Below, in pieces: positions 11,716 through 23,494 of a stretch of DNA of 64,000 nt (the stretch's first letter is position 1; every line of letters starts with the position of its first letter). A program made the translations under genes and the position numbers. A model generated the notes under the pieces. That model was not told the DNA's origin. It saw only the letters and a program-made list of their open reading frames with translations, and ran no database searches. Origin of the DNA: Anaeramoeba flamelloides (taxonomy: Eukaryota > Metamonada > Anaeramoebidae); the NCBI GenBank assembly GCA_027625915.1, contig JANTQA010000033.1:124001-188000 (forward strand). Reading direction: 5' to 3'.

Positions 11716-11916
11716 TACTTCCAGTTTCAAATTTACGGCACAAACTATCAACGAAATTTAAGGTATAAAAAAATCTCAAATTAAAGCACATTTTTTGGAA
11801 TTTTAGTAAAACTCGAATTATTTTACTAGAATTTGAATTGTGTGCTTTAATTTGAGGATTTTTATGTGACTTAAATTTGGTTGATAGTTTGTGTCTTCAA
11901 AGTAGAACCGACTGTA
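11716..11916. mobile_element. MITE family A, diverged copy
   Basis: Length 201 bp. The right end CGACTGTA is close to the family end (TGACTGTA), while the left end is changed (TACTTCCAGTTTCA). 'ggcacaaactatcaacgaaa' on the left and 'ttggttgatagtttgtgtct' on the right form the arms. Confidence 0.75.
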
Positions 11917-12069
11917 TTTCCGAAATGAATTATTTTTTTTTAAATTTTTATTAATTTTTTATTATGATTCTGCAAAGTTCAAAATAAACATATTTCAATA
12001 TCATTTCAAAAAGAACCATTTTCTCTAAAGAAGAAAGTAACATAATTGTCTGTGAAAGAAAGTGTAAAA

Positions 12070-14075
12070 AAAAATATATCCTTTAATAATGAAACCACTA
12101 ATTTATGAAATATCAAAGTTTAAAGCTCTAGCCATTTACTCTTAATTCATTTCATAATTAAGGACTGTCTTGAAACCTAAAAAAAAGGTATTTTGAAATT
12201 AAACTTCTTTTGAATGAAAAAATCCAAATACCAAAAAAGATCATTTCATCGCTATTGAGAAAATTCAAATAACAAAAAAAAAGAGTTGATAGGATATATA
12301 TTGGTAAAGAATTCTAATTAAAAAAAAAAAAAAATAATAGGATCTCTCTATGATAAGAAATTTAATTTAATCGAAAAAAAAGTTTACAGATAGTCAATTC
12401 TAAAAAATTCAATTTAAAACACAAAAGTTTATAAGCAATAATAATTCCAAAAAATCAAATTTAGAAAAAAATCATCAGTTTTTTATTTTAAATCCCCAAA
12501 GGGTAAAATTTTTTTCAATTTAAAACAGATTATTTTCCTATAGAACACAATGAATCTAATTCAACTTGATCTAATTTGTGGTTAAATTTATAATCTATAA
12601 ATTAAAATTTGAAAGGGTAAGGATTTTGCAACTTTCTTGAGTGAAAAATAGCTCATTTGAGAATCAAAAGAAATGAAAAAAAAAAAAAATCAAAAATATC
12701 TTTAGGATCTCAAATACAACAAAAGCGCGACACTTCAAAAATAAACACAACTATTTTCAAAATTATATTTTATAACTACAGTCAGTTTCGTTTTTAAGGC
12801 ACAAACTTTCTACGAAATTTAAGGCACAAAAAAAATCTCAAATTAAGGCACATGATTTCAAATTCTAGTAAAATAATTTGTGAAAATTAAAATTCTAAAA
12901 AATTGTGCCTTAATTTGAGATTTTTTTGTGCCTTAAAATTCGTTGAAAGTTTGTGCCTTAAATGTGAAACTGACTGTATTTTAATTGAAAATCGAGTGAC
13001 ACTCTGGGCTTTTTTTTTCAAAAAAATCATCCTTAATATTTGTTGATTTTTGGAAATCAATCACACTTCACGTTTTGGTTTGTTTTTAATTGAGTTTAGG
13101 CATTCATAAAAATGATAATTTTTTTTTTTCTATTTCAAGAAAAATATTTCTAACAATAACCAATTGACCGATAAAAAATTATTCTTAATTTCAAAAAAAA
13201 TATATATGAATTATTTTGATCTTGAAAAAATTCTAATTTCAGTATTCAAAGTACATTTCAAAACAATTTTTTCATTTTTTATGAGAAAAAACAATAAGAA
13301 AAACCATCCAATCATTAAATGAAAAATTCACTTAAATACTTTTTGAAAACTTGGATTATTCAACTTATATCTAGAAAAAAAAATACTTTTTAATTTGATT
13401 ATTTCCAAATAATAATTAATAAGCCGAATCTTGTTTACTTTGATGGGATTAGTAATATCACATAAATTACAATTATTAATAGAGTTAAATATTAATTTTC
13501 GAATTGTTAAAATATTTTTAAACAAATAAAATTAATTCAAAGAAATAATTATAATATAAAAATATGAAATATTATCAAAGAACTGATTTTAATAATAATA
13601 GTTAATACTCTTAATATTTTGTAAAAAATATTTTATAACCATATCTTTTAAAATACCAAGAAATTAATCAAGATGTAAATCAAATAAAAGATCACTTTTT
13701 TTTAAATCTTTCCAAGTATTAAAAAAAATTTGATTTATTTTTCTTGTATTTTAAAAATGAGATTTTAAGTTTTCATGGTTTTTTTCCAACACATGTTCCC
13801 ATTAAAATTACTAAAAGTGAGATTTCTTCAAAAATGATTTTTTTTGAAAATTTTTCTTTTTTCGAAAAGGCAAAATATAATCCAAACAAAAAAAGGAACA
13901 AAATCTTTTTACTTGAAAATACAATTAGGAAAAAAATGAACTCGTTTAAAAATGATAAACCAATTTTCTAAAGTTGATAAGGTTCTTTGTACCTAAATTT
14001 TAATTGTCATCTTATCAAAAATACTTACCCAATTATCTTATGGAAAAAAAAATAGTTACTTGTTTCTTGAAAGAA
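12070..14075 (+). repeat. Diverged dispersed repeat (family K), copy 2
   Basis: Follows the same order of landmarks as 3850-5090 and 36935-37990: 'gaaaccactaa', 'aatatcaaag', 'tcgcgctttt/ctctgggc' type blocks and 'actaaaagtgagatttct'. A family A MITE (12777-12978) lies inside. No protein-coding frame is preserved. It could be the relic of a larger transposon, but I cannot assign it. Confidence 0.45.
12777..12978. mobile_element. MITE family A, well-preserved copy
   Basis: Starts TA-CAGTCAGTTTCG and ends TGAAACTGACTG-TA, about 202 bp. The arms are almost fully complementary along their length ('aaggcacaaactttctacg' against 'cgttgaaagtttgtgcctta'). It sits inside a family K repeat, so it is younger than that repeat. 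Confidence 0.9.
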
Positions 14076-14272
14076 AGGATTTTAATGATTCAGTTTTATC
14101 GACACCAAGTGATTAAAAAATGGAAAAATTAACCTACCAAAATGAGAAAAAATGTTTCATAAGAGTGGAAAACTAAATTAAAGATTTATGTCTTGTGAAA
14201 ATCATTTTTTTGACATTAAACGTTTTGCAAATTTTTTCTCATTTTTTTTACTTGATCTGAATAACGCAACAA

Positions 14273-17200
14273 ATGTCAATCCAAATACCAGATCCTAATG
14301 AATTAGTAGAAAAATTAAGAACAAGGAATAAAGAAATCTCCAAATTAGGAAAGCAAGTCTTGGAAGCAGGTGACGAAACACTTTCTCTGGAATTTGAAAC
14401 ACTTTTAAACAAGTTGTACTCATCAAAGGACATCTCAACAAGAAAGTTAGCATTATTGGGTAGCATTCAATCAAAGACAAAGATAATCTTTGTCAAGATC
14501 TACAAGCAAGAGGCTTCAGCTGAGATCATAACACTTGCTACAAAAACCATTTTCCAAGTTTTTGATGGTGACTACGAGGGAGACGAGCCCTTTTTTCAAA
14601 AAATCATTTATCAATCAAACCCCAAGATCTGCAAATTGTTCTTGCGACAAATTGCAAATAACGATTATACCAAATTGGCCAAAAGGATCTTTCGTGAGGT
14701 GTATAACAAATTAGGGATCGACTATGCATGCGAATTGTTCCCATTACTTGATGAGGACGATTTTAATAAATACAAAGACGGCCTTTTGTCAAGCTTTTTA
14801 ACCAAATCAACAAAAAAAAATGTCGCCAAATTATTTCAAAAATATGAAGAGGACACCATTGAATACATTTCTATGTTCCTCTCTCAAACACACAACGAAA
14901 AAACAAAAGAATTAATCTTTGAAAAATATAAGACCTTTTTCCAACTTTATTTAGAATTAAGACCATCGAGTTTTTTAAAGTTTGCGATTTTACATGTCCC
15001 ACCGACAATTAACTTTCCTACTTTAACTCGAAAACTGAAATGGCTAGGCCAGAAATCAAGCGAATTATTATTTCAATATATAACCGAAAAGAGTTATGTT
15101 AAAGGCCTGTTGAATAACAGTATGGGTGGATACCCCGCTTATTGGATTGGTAAGCATGTCAGATATTTCACATATGAACAAAAAAAGAAATTGGGTGGCT
15201 ATCTTTTATTAACTAGTTTGTACAATTTTTTCGCTTTTTTAAAATATGTCAAGCCCAGTGAAAGAGGGCAATTATTTCAAGAATTGTGCCAAAAGCCTAT
15301 AAATCAGAAACAAATCCAATTAACTGAAGATCAGTTAACAACCGTGCCCAGGGATGTGCGTGTTCAAGAGGCCACAAGGATCTTAAAATTACCCAAGGTT
15401 ATGAACACTAATGATTTTGCTCTTCGCTGCAATTTGCTGTCCTATTCTGACATCTCATCGAGTAGAAAGGAACTAATGAACAACATTGAGCTCTTCTCAA
15501 GTAACCCAGACGATCGAGGAGATCGTATTGCAGAATTAGTTCGCTGTACACTGCTGTCAAATGATGTAACAGAAATTATGGCTACCCTTGAGTGGCTCGT
15601 TAAGCGCTCAAAGAATGATCAGCAACCAGTACGAATAAAAATTTGGGATCAATTATTTTGGCTCGATCCCAGAATTGTTACAGTTGAAATGTCAAAATTG
15701 TTGATTGAACTAGGGCAAGATCTCTTAGATGCAAACGATAGCAATAATCAACTTTATATGAAATTTTATCAATTTTTTATATTAGTCAGTGATACTTTAT
15801 TGAATGAAATTAATATTAACAATAAAAGCAACCGCAAGGAAAAAGAAAAGGAGAATAAGGAAACTAATGAAAAGTATCAAATTATAGTAGATGAAATTTT
15901 TGTATTAATAATGTATGCCTATACAAAGGAAAAAATCACGACATTTCCAAAATCCATGTATTGCAATTCTACCATGAACTTTGCAAAGCATTTAAGACTT
16001 ACTTTATCAAAATTTACATCCAAAGAAATCTTTAAACACGTATATCCTGATTGTTTTAAGCTTGCTGAGAAAGGAGAACTGAATAAATTAATGAATCTAT
16101 ACCATAGCTTTCGAAAGTTTTATTTAAGAGATGCTAAACGTGATTCTGATCTTTACATTTTAATCAAAAAAAATAAAGATCGTGATTCTTGGGTTGTCGA
16201 AAGGATAATCCCCATTTGGCTAAAAAATAAGAATAAAAGAAAAATTAGAGTAGAAACGCTTTTTAAAAAGTTCGGTAGCAGTGTAATAAATATTGAGAGC
16301 GTACAGCCCATTGTAATAAAGCACAGGCAGGACCTTTTAGTGGAATATAATGTATTTGAAAGCCCATTCCAATCAGGAATTTTTTCATCTAGGGGTAGCT
16401 CTGGTAATCACGAATATCTTTATAGAAGATATAAAAATAAATACGCTAAAAAAAAAATCAAATTAAGGAAAAGGGGGAAAGCCAAAAGATTGCAAATACA
16501 AAAACAAAAGGAAAGAGTACAACAGATAATCATTAATAGAAAAAACAGGAAAGAAGGGAGGAGAGCCCGTGGAAGAGGCAGAAGAGGAGGGATGAAAACT
16601 AGTTGTACTAAAAATATCAGATCTTATATTAAAAACTATGGTCTTGGGAATGAATTATATGATCAAAAGAAGAGGATATTAGCTTACAAGCCCAATTCAA
16701 CAATTAATTTTATCAAAAAAGTAAATGAAACTCATGTAAAAAAAGATCAAGAATCGAATAAGGAAAATGAAAATGAAAATGAAAACGAAAACAAAGGGGA
16801 AAAGGGAATCAAATTAGAAATTGAAAAGGATAAAGAAAAAAAAAAATGGCTGAATAAGAAAAAAAAATTGAAAAAACAAAGAAGAAAAAAGAGAAAAAAT
16901 TTAAAAAAAAATAAAATACAAAAGATTGATAATATTATAAAAAAAGAAGGTGAAGATAATGACGTTTCTTCTGTTTCTTATAATGATAATGAAAATGAAA
17001 ATGCGGATGAGAATGATAATAAGAATGAGAGTGAAATTAATCATGATAATATTCTTAAAAACTCAACAGGAATAGACTTAAAATCGGATTTAGAAAAATT
17101 ATTAGAAAAACAAAATATATCAAATACCGAAGTATCTAGTTATATTATGGTTTTTAAAAAAAATGTATCCTTATTAGGATTGGATTCAAATCTTCAAAGG

Positions 17201-18712
17201 AAATACATGTATGGACTTTTAGATATAATTATTAAGAATAAAGTACACTTTAATAGATATTCCCTTGATGTTTTTAAAACCATTATCAAATGTTCGGAAT
17301 TTAATATGATCTTTTTCACACATTTTATTAAAGATAAGGGAATTGAAGAAAAATATAAAAAACTTTTAATTTTTGAATTATCAAGAAATCAATCAATCTC
17401 AACTGGGGTATTATATTTGTACCGGTCTTATTTCGATACCAAATATTTAACAGATATAACTCCATTGTTATCGTATTTATCAACATTAATAAAAAAGGCA
17501 CAATTCAACCAATTTCTTTTAGAATACATCAAAAAGCCCAAAATGAAATTGAATTTGCTCAAGGAAATTATTCGATTGGTAGGTAAATTGGAACCAGAAA
17601 AATCCGAATTATTATATTACAAATTATGGAATAGAAAAAATTTACATAAGGATATTAAATTGACACTACTTGAAAGTAAATTGAAATATTTGATCAACTC
17701 TCGAGAAACTTGGAAATTCTTCAATAAAATTATTGACATTAATGAGCCAAGCTTTGTTTCTATCCGCAATTGGTTTATTAACCATTCCCCCCATTGCTTT
17801 AATATCAATTATTCTGACAAATGGGTAAAATGCTTAATAAAATTATTACATGTTATTGAAAATGATGATCAAAATAATGACGAAGAGAAGAGGGATGAAA
17901 TCATCCACCAAATTTTGCTCTCAGTCCAAGACTTCTTGCCATTTTTGACCGATGGAAAAGTGCTTTCCCAGATAATGGATAGGATTAAAATTTATATCAA
18001 CTCTTCCTTTTATACCAAATCTTCAGAAATTGCAATGCAATTGCTATTATCTTCATTACAATATAAGAACATGTGGAAAATTTGCTCCAAGATACTTTTA
18101 TCAATAATTAACGAATTAATCAAGCTTTCATTTATTAAAAGCAAAGACAATAACAATTTGCAAATTGACAAAAAATTGTTAATTAAATTACAATCCATTT
18201 TACAAACTTTAAGTTTAATTAGAGTTTTTCCAAATAACCATCAAAAGTTTTTTAATTTCATGAAGGAAATTAAAAATAGTATCACTTCAAATAATGAAAT
18301 TTTGAAATATATTTACCCCCAATATATCTTCATGATCACAAATTTTTCCAAATTTGATCGCAAAATACTTGAAAAGGCATTTACCGAAATAAGTACCTTA
18401 ATTGAAAGCATCAAAATTTCGTCATCTTTGGAATTATTAGTCGAACAAGTTTCGAAAATTGCCCCAGTCGGCAATTGGATAAGTGATGTTTCAGAATTAA
18501 TTATTTGGTTCAATCATTTATTACAGAGCAAACACGTTTTTTTCCGTTATTACCTTCTTTTGCTTATTAACCAATTTACTGAAGCTTATGGCTGGGAAAG
18601 TACTCCAATCATCAAAATATTAAAAAAATTGAGGCAAGATGAATGCTCTTCCTTGAAATATTTGGCATTAAATACAACACCTTATAATGAAATTTTGGGG
18701 AAAAAGAAATAA
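14273..18712 (+). CDS. Large helical-repeat-like protein, function unknown
   Basis: Single open exon of 1479 codons. The start is secure because an in-frame TGA lies 15 bases upstream (14258). I do not recognise the family. Residues ~1-680 are regularly spaced, Leu-rich and predicted helical, in the style of HEAT/ARM-type solenoids ('EIMATLEWLVKRS', 'LELRPSSFLKFAIL'). Residues ~720-780 are strongly basic and end in an Arg-Gly box (GRRARGRGRRGG). Residues ~828-930 are low-complexity (Asn-Glu repeats, a Lys-rich block at ~856-884, an acidic Asn/Asp/Glu block at ~904-926). Residues ~960-1479 return to Leu/Ile-rich helical sequence. No signal peptide or membrane span is seen. The basic RG segment could bind RNA or act in nuclear localisation; that is inference. 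Codon use is richer in G and C than the flanks, as expected for a real gene. Confidence 0.85.
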   Translation: MSIQIPDPNELVEKLRTRNKEISKLGKQVLEAGDETLSLEFETLLNKLYSSKDISTRKLALLGSIQSKTKIIFVKIYKQEASAEIITLATKTIFQVFDGDYEGDEPFFQKIIYQSNPKICKLFLRQIANNDYTKLAKRIFREVYNKLGIDYACELFPLLDEDDFNKYKDGLLSSFLTKSTKKNVAKLFQKYEEDTIEYISMFLSQTHNEKTKELIFEKYKTFFQLYLELRPSSFLKFAILHVPPTINFPTLTRKLKWLGQKSSELLFQYITEKSYVKGLLNNSMGGYPAYWIGKHVRYFTYEQKKKLGGYLLLTSLYNFFAFLKYVKPSERGQLFQELCQKPINQKQIQLTEDQLTTVPRDVRVQEATRILKLPKVMNTNDFALRCNLLSYSDISSSRKELMNNIELFSSNPDDRGDRIAELVRCTLLSNDVTEIMATLEWLVKRSKNDQQPVRIKIWDQLFWLDPRIVTVEMSKLLIELGQDLLDANDSNNQLYMKFYQFFILVSDTLLNEININNKSNRKEKEKENKETNEKYQIIVDEIFVLIMYAYTKEKITTFPKSMYCNSTMNFAKHLRLTLSKFTSKEIFKHVYPDCFKLAEKGELNKLMNLYHSFRKFYLRDAKRDSDLYILIKKNKDRDSWVVERIIPIWLKNKNKRKIRVETLFKKFGSSVINIESVQPIVIKHRQDLLVEYNVFESPFQSGIFSSRGSSGNHEYLYRRYKNKYAKKKIKLRKRGKAKRLQIQKQKERVQQIIINRKNRKEGRRARGRGRRGGMKTSCTKNIRSYIKNYGLGNELYDQKKRILAYKPNSTINFIKKVNETHVKKDQESNKENENENENENKGEKGIKLEIEKDKEKKKWLNKKKKLKKQRRKKRKNLKKNKIQKIDNIIKKEGEDNDVSSVSYNDNENENADENDNKNESEINHDNILKNSTGIDLKSDLEKLLEKQNISNTEVSSYIMVFKKNVSLLGLDSNLQRKYMYGLLDIIIKNKVHFNRYSLDVFKTIIKCSEFNMIFFTHFIKDKGIEEKYKKLLIFELSRNQSISTGVLYLYRSYFDTKYLTDITPLLSYLSTLIKKAQFNQFLLEYIKKPKMKLNLLKEIIRLVGKLEPEKSELLYYKLWNRKNLHKDIKLTLLESKLKYLINSRETWKFFNKIIDINEPSFVSIRNWFINHSPHCFNINYSDKWVKCLIKLLHVIENDDQNNDEEKRDEIIHQILLSVQDFLPFLTDGKVLSQIMDRIKIYINSSFYTKSSEIAMQLLLSSLQYKNMWKICSKILLSIINELIKLSFIKSKDNNNLQIDKKLLIKLQSILQTLSLIRVFPNNHQKFFNFMKEIKNSITSNNEILKYIYPQYIFMITNFSKFDRKILEKAFTEISTLIESIKISSSLELLVEQVSKIAPVGNWISDVSELIIWFNHLLQSKHVFFRYYLLLLINQFTEAYGWESTPIIKILKKLRQDECSSLKYLALNTTPYNEILGKKK

Positions 18713-20545
18713 TTTTTTACTTTTCGGTTTTTAATTTTTTAGAAACTAAATTCCAAAAATTTTCGATACAGTTAAAACAGTTGAAAGAATAAAAATAATG
18801 CATTTTCCATGAAAATTGGAATAAATTTTCATTTTAAGAGAGTTGTATTTTTTTAAAAATAAAACTGAAATCTTGTCAAGATCTTGAAAAAAATTTTTTT
18901 CTTACTAATTTGTGTTTAGACTTATGAAAGGGATGAGTTAAACATCATTTAAACAATTTATTAATTTGAGTCTCTTTTTTGAATTTGAAAATTTGCATGT
19001 TTCCAATATAAAACTGAAAAAAAGTAACCTATTATTTTGTTTTAAAAATTAAGTTAATTCTTGAAAATGGGGAAGTAGATATTTTTCGTTTTATGTTGGA
19101 AAGTATTGATTTAGAAAGAAAATTTATTATTTTGCTATGTATTTTTTTTTTAAACTCAAAATTTTTTATTTGTAAAAATTAAAAGTATATACTTCTAGAC
19201 AACTACTGATAAGAAAGTGGTTGTTTCACTAAAAAGTTTAGGATAATACTAAGTCACTGTGGAAATATTTTGGGAAATCCTTTAGTTATTAGGCAAAGTT
19301 TGGAAATTTTCTGATCTTCTTATTTTGAATTCAATTTGGATAAAATAGGAAGCATTTTAGGAAACAAATTAGACTTTAAAAATGAAATTTTAAAGTTATT
19401 TTAGAAGAGTTTAACCAATTTTTTTTTTGGGAATTTTTTAATCTCATAAATCCCAAAAGATTGGCTGGTCTCAAGGATTTACGACATTGGAAAAATAATT
19501 TGGTTCAAGTAACCCAATTATTTGATCAATAGACGACAAAGAAAAAAGTTCTTCAATTTTCTCATAAAGGTTGGAAATTGAATTAATTCTCTTTCTTTGC
19601 TGAAAAAAAAATGTTGAAAATCAAATAGTGTTTTTGGTTTTGATTCAAAATAGATCAATATTATTTTTTAAAAAATAAAAAACTATGGTCTCTTTTTTTC
19701 TTCGAAAAAAGAGAGAAGAGAAAAAACCATTTATAGAAGATTTTGAAAATGAGAAAAAAATAATTACAAATTTTTGAAATTAATTATAAAAAAAAAACCT
19801 TTTATTTTTGTTAGGTCAAGGTTAAGAAATTTTAGAGGAAGACTCAAAATACTTCATACTTAAGAACACACAATAGGTACGGGTTTTTATGTTTGATCAC
19901 CTTCTGATTATTCTTAACAATCACGTAATAAAAGAGTAGATAGAGACTATTAAAAAGTTTGATGATCTATTTTGTCTCTTGGGATTTTAAACCAAGTTTT
20001 GTTCCCAATGTAGAAAATGTAAAATTTAACATCAATGCTTTCAATAACTCCATTGAGAGAAAAAGAAGCTTTTAAGAACAAATGATTCATAATACTATTA
20101 AAAAACCCCCAATATTTGTTTGTTTGTTTTAGTTTGGTTGGTTAAATTTCTGTGATAGATTTAGATATCCAAGTTCCAAAAATAAATAGCTCCTCATATT
20201 ATTTCATTTGTTCAATCATCACCAGCTATTATTTCTTGTTTTGGGTCCTCCTTCCAGACTCAAAATAATGATATTTTTCTGGTGCTAAGATTATATTAAT
20301 CGTTGTTCTTAGAACTCCTCAATATCATCTTATATCACTTCGAAAAATATCTTATTTTTCGTTCTTCTAAGCACAATTTCAAAATTAGGGGAAATTTTTA
20401 TAATTTTTTTTTCTTTTATCATTTGTATTTCAAAAAATAAAATGATTATCTATATATTTTTATTGATTAATCTATATTAGTTATTAAATCTAAACACTTT
20501 AGTAAAATACAGTAATTTAAAAAAAAAAAACAATTAAACACTTTT

Positions 20546-20586
20546 TTACTGATGAAAAATCTGCCCCAATTTTTGAAATTTAGCTG
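20546..20586 (-). repeat. Dispersed 38-bp end motif, left member of a pair
   Basis: Contains 'ctgatgaaaaatctgccc' followed by 'atttttgaaatttagct'. The reverse complement occurs at 22759-22800. Related motifs lie at 39566-39600, 39764-39785 and 40672-40695. Confidence 0.6.
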
Positions 20587-21368
20587 AAACCAAACTCGTT
20601 ACATAACAAAGTGATTGTTTCCAAATTGAACCAATAAACAACACAATTATTTTTAATAATGAATATTTCAATACAAATATCAACCAATAAAATATATTAA
20701 AGAGTACTGGTGATTTAATACATGAATATTTGATATAAGATAAACAAAAATTTATCAATGAAATTATTGTCTATTAAGTATTTTTTTTTTATTCTTTATT
20801 ATTTATAAAAAAGTTTTTTCTGGTATTGGAAAAAGAAAACAAAAATGCAAAAATTTTTTTTGACAATTGTTTGACCTTATTCACAAGAACCCTTATGAAA
20901 ATTTTAATGATTTTTACAATAAAAAAACTGATTTTGAATTTTGAGGATAAAAATACAAAATTCACAAATATCTTCACAAAAATTTTATTTTGAAAAATCG
21001 AATTTTACCTGAGAACAAGAACAAAATTTCTTGATATTTTTTTAAATGACTTTAAAATTTTATGATTGATAACTATCATTTTAAGAAAATAATTATTATT
21101 TTTCATTTGGTTGAATAAATTATTTTTTTCAAAATATTACACAATAATAAAATATCAAAATTTTTTAATTAAAACTCAAAAATATTTAAGTTATCTAGCA
21201 AGTCCAACAATTCTAAAATTCAGTACATTTACTAATTGGTTAAATAGATATTAATATTTAATCAATAAAAATTCAAATAAATTTTTTCCTCTATGTTTAA
21301 ACATAAACAGAAGAAAAGTATTCAAATATAAATCACTTTTTATGGGTACGTCCTTCTTATGAAAAAGA

Positions 21369-21568
21369 TACAGTCAGTTTCACTTTTAAGGCACAAACTT
21401 TCAACGAAATTTAAGGCACAAAAAAATCTCAAATTAAGGCACAAAATTTGGAATTTTTTTTTTTACAATTTATTTTTACTAGAATTTGAATTTTGTGCCT
21501 TAATTTGAGATTTTTTTGTGCCTTAAATTTCGTTGAAAGTTTATGTCTTAAAAGTGAAACTGACTGTA
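21369..21568. mobile_element. MITE family A, well-preserved copy
   Basis: TA-CAGTCAGTTTCAC at the left and GTGAAACTGACTG-TA at the right, 200 bp in all. The two halves are near-complete inverted complements around a short T/A-rich centre, so the element would fold into one ~95-bp hairpin. It has no coding capacity. TA duplication points to a Tc1/mariner-type mobiliser. Confidence 0.92.
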
Positions 21569-22758
21569 GATTATTATTTTTTCTAAATAAATTTAAAGAA
21601 ATAAATCTTAGTAAATTGATTTTCAACTGAGATAGTTTGAAATTATTTTCATTAATTAATAATCCTGAAATATATCATTTCAAGCTTAAATTTATGAAAG
21701 AGAATTTAAGTATAAGGGTATTGAGAGTATCATTTACTACTATATAATACAAAAAAAAATAAATCATTTATTTTTGTTTAACCAAAAGTATTATCTCAAA
21801 AAAGAAGAAAAAAATCTTTATTTTAATATTCCTTGCAACAAAGACTTTTTATTGAATAATAATAATGATGGAAATGACAATAAAAATGGCTAAAAACTTT
21901 GAATTCTATAAGAAATAAAATGAATTTAATGGGTTTTCTTATTCGGAAAAAATTGGGAAAAAAAATTTGATCTCACAAAAACATATTCTTTTTTGTGTTT
22001 CTGAGTTGATCAAAAATTTTACACACTTATTAGAATCTACAAAATTTTTAAGAAGAGAATACCACCAATAACATATTTTAAAATTTAACCCTGTTGTCTC
22101 AGAGTACTGATCCCTTAACAAATATTTTTATCATTTTTTTTTTTTTTTTGATTTTTGATTTTCCTTTTACATTTTTTTAGTTTAGTATTCTGTTTTGTTA
22201 GATCTGGGATTTTTTTTCAATGATTGATAGAAGGTTAAAGTTGAGTTTATTTAAAGAGAAAAAATCATATATGATTGGTTGGTTGTATATTTCTGTTGTT
22301 GAAAAATATTTGTTGGTGAAATTTCAACAAATATAAATAATATATTTTTTATTCGACTAATTTCATTATTTTGGATGTATTTATTTTTATTTTTGAATTT
22401 ATATTTTTTTCTCTGATTTTGATTAAAATGATTACTTATTAAAACATTAATACTGGGTAACTTAAATGTGGTTTTATATTAGGTTTGGAAAAATACAATA
22501 AATTAGTTTTTTTTTTTTTGCCTATTTTTGATTTTGAATACGTCCAATTTTTTAGTATCAGAGTTTATTGTTATCTTTAATGGTTAAATAAACAGTTATT
22601 TAATCTGAAAATGTGAGAATTTGAAAGTGACTAGATTTTAGACTTAATATTCAAAGATTGTTGAGAATCGACATCGTCATTAGAAATATTTGAAAATTAA
22701 TTTAGTTTTCTACAAAAAAGAAAAAAAGGGAAAAAAGAATGGCCTAAAAAAGAAGAAT

Positions 22759-22800
22759 TAAGAGTGTATAAGCTTAATTTCAAAAATATGGGCAGATTTT
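22759..22800 (+). repeat. Dispersed 38-bp end motif, right member of a pair
   Basis: 'aagcttaatttcaaaaatat' followed by 'gggcagatttttcatcag', the reverse complement of 20546-20586 with a few changes. The 2.2 kb between them has no gene, so a terminal-inverted-repeat element is possible but unproven. Confidence 0.55.
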
Positions 22801-23494
22801 TCATCAGATATAAATTTGTTTTAAAGTTTTTTTTTTAAATAATAATATATTTTTCCTCAAATATTTATACATAATAACCAATATAGATTAATAAATAAAA
22901 ATTTAATGTAATCATATTATTTTTTAAAAGACAAATGAAAAAAAAAAAAAAAATATAAAAAAAAAGTTTACCCCTAATTTTAAAATTTGACTTATATCTA
23001 AATGAAGAAATGTTAAAATAAGTATGGATAAATTATCATAAAAAGAAGAAATGTAAAAAAGAAGTTAGGATAAGAGGTTTCAGAAACCAGAAGGATTTTG
23101 ATACAAATGAATTAGCGTATATGGTTGATTAAAGTTATTTATTTTTGATTTAGATTGATTAAGAAATTTTCTATTGTAAATTTCCATTATCCTCATTTTT
23201 CTTTGCAATTCATTATTATTCATTTGATCTTTATACTGGAGTTAGAACTTTTTATTTTTTTGAGTTGTTGTGGTCACTTTTTGGAATGGAGTTGAACCTA
23301 ACTTTTAACTTTTCATGAAAACTTGAAAAATTAGTCTAAGCAGTTATTGATGGGGAAATTTACTTAAAAAAAGTAAAATTAATTAATTGAAGAAACACAT
23401 TAACTTCAAAGTAAAATCTATAATTTTATTTTCAATCAAATATACAAATAAAACATTTTAGATCATCTTGAATATAGAAAGAGTTTTATAAAAA

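Larger units (their letters stand above)
8167..14272. other. 6.1-kb gene-free region, mostly repeats
   Basis: The first ~170 bases hold the Arf6 3' end, with AATAAA-like sequence near 8264. After that I find three ~200-bp family A palindromes (8761, 11716 and 12777), a family C hairpin cluster (9595-9790) and a diverged family K repeat (about 12070-14075). Between 9800 and 11700 there is only AT-rich sequence, including long A runs near 10364-10382 and 11432-11458. Short open frames here lack protein-like composition. Confidence 0.55.

Noticed and set aside
14248-18513. Minus-strand frames opposite the large helical protein
   Set aside because: Shadows of the 4.4-kb plus-strand frame.
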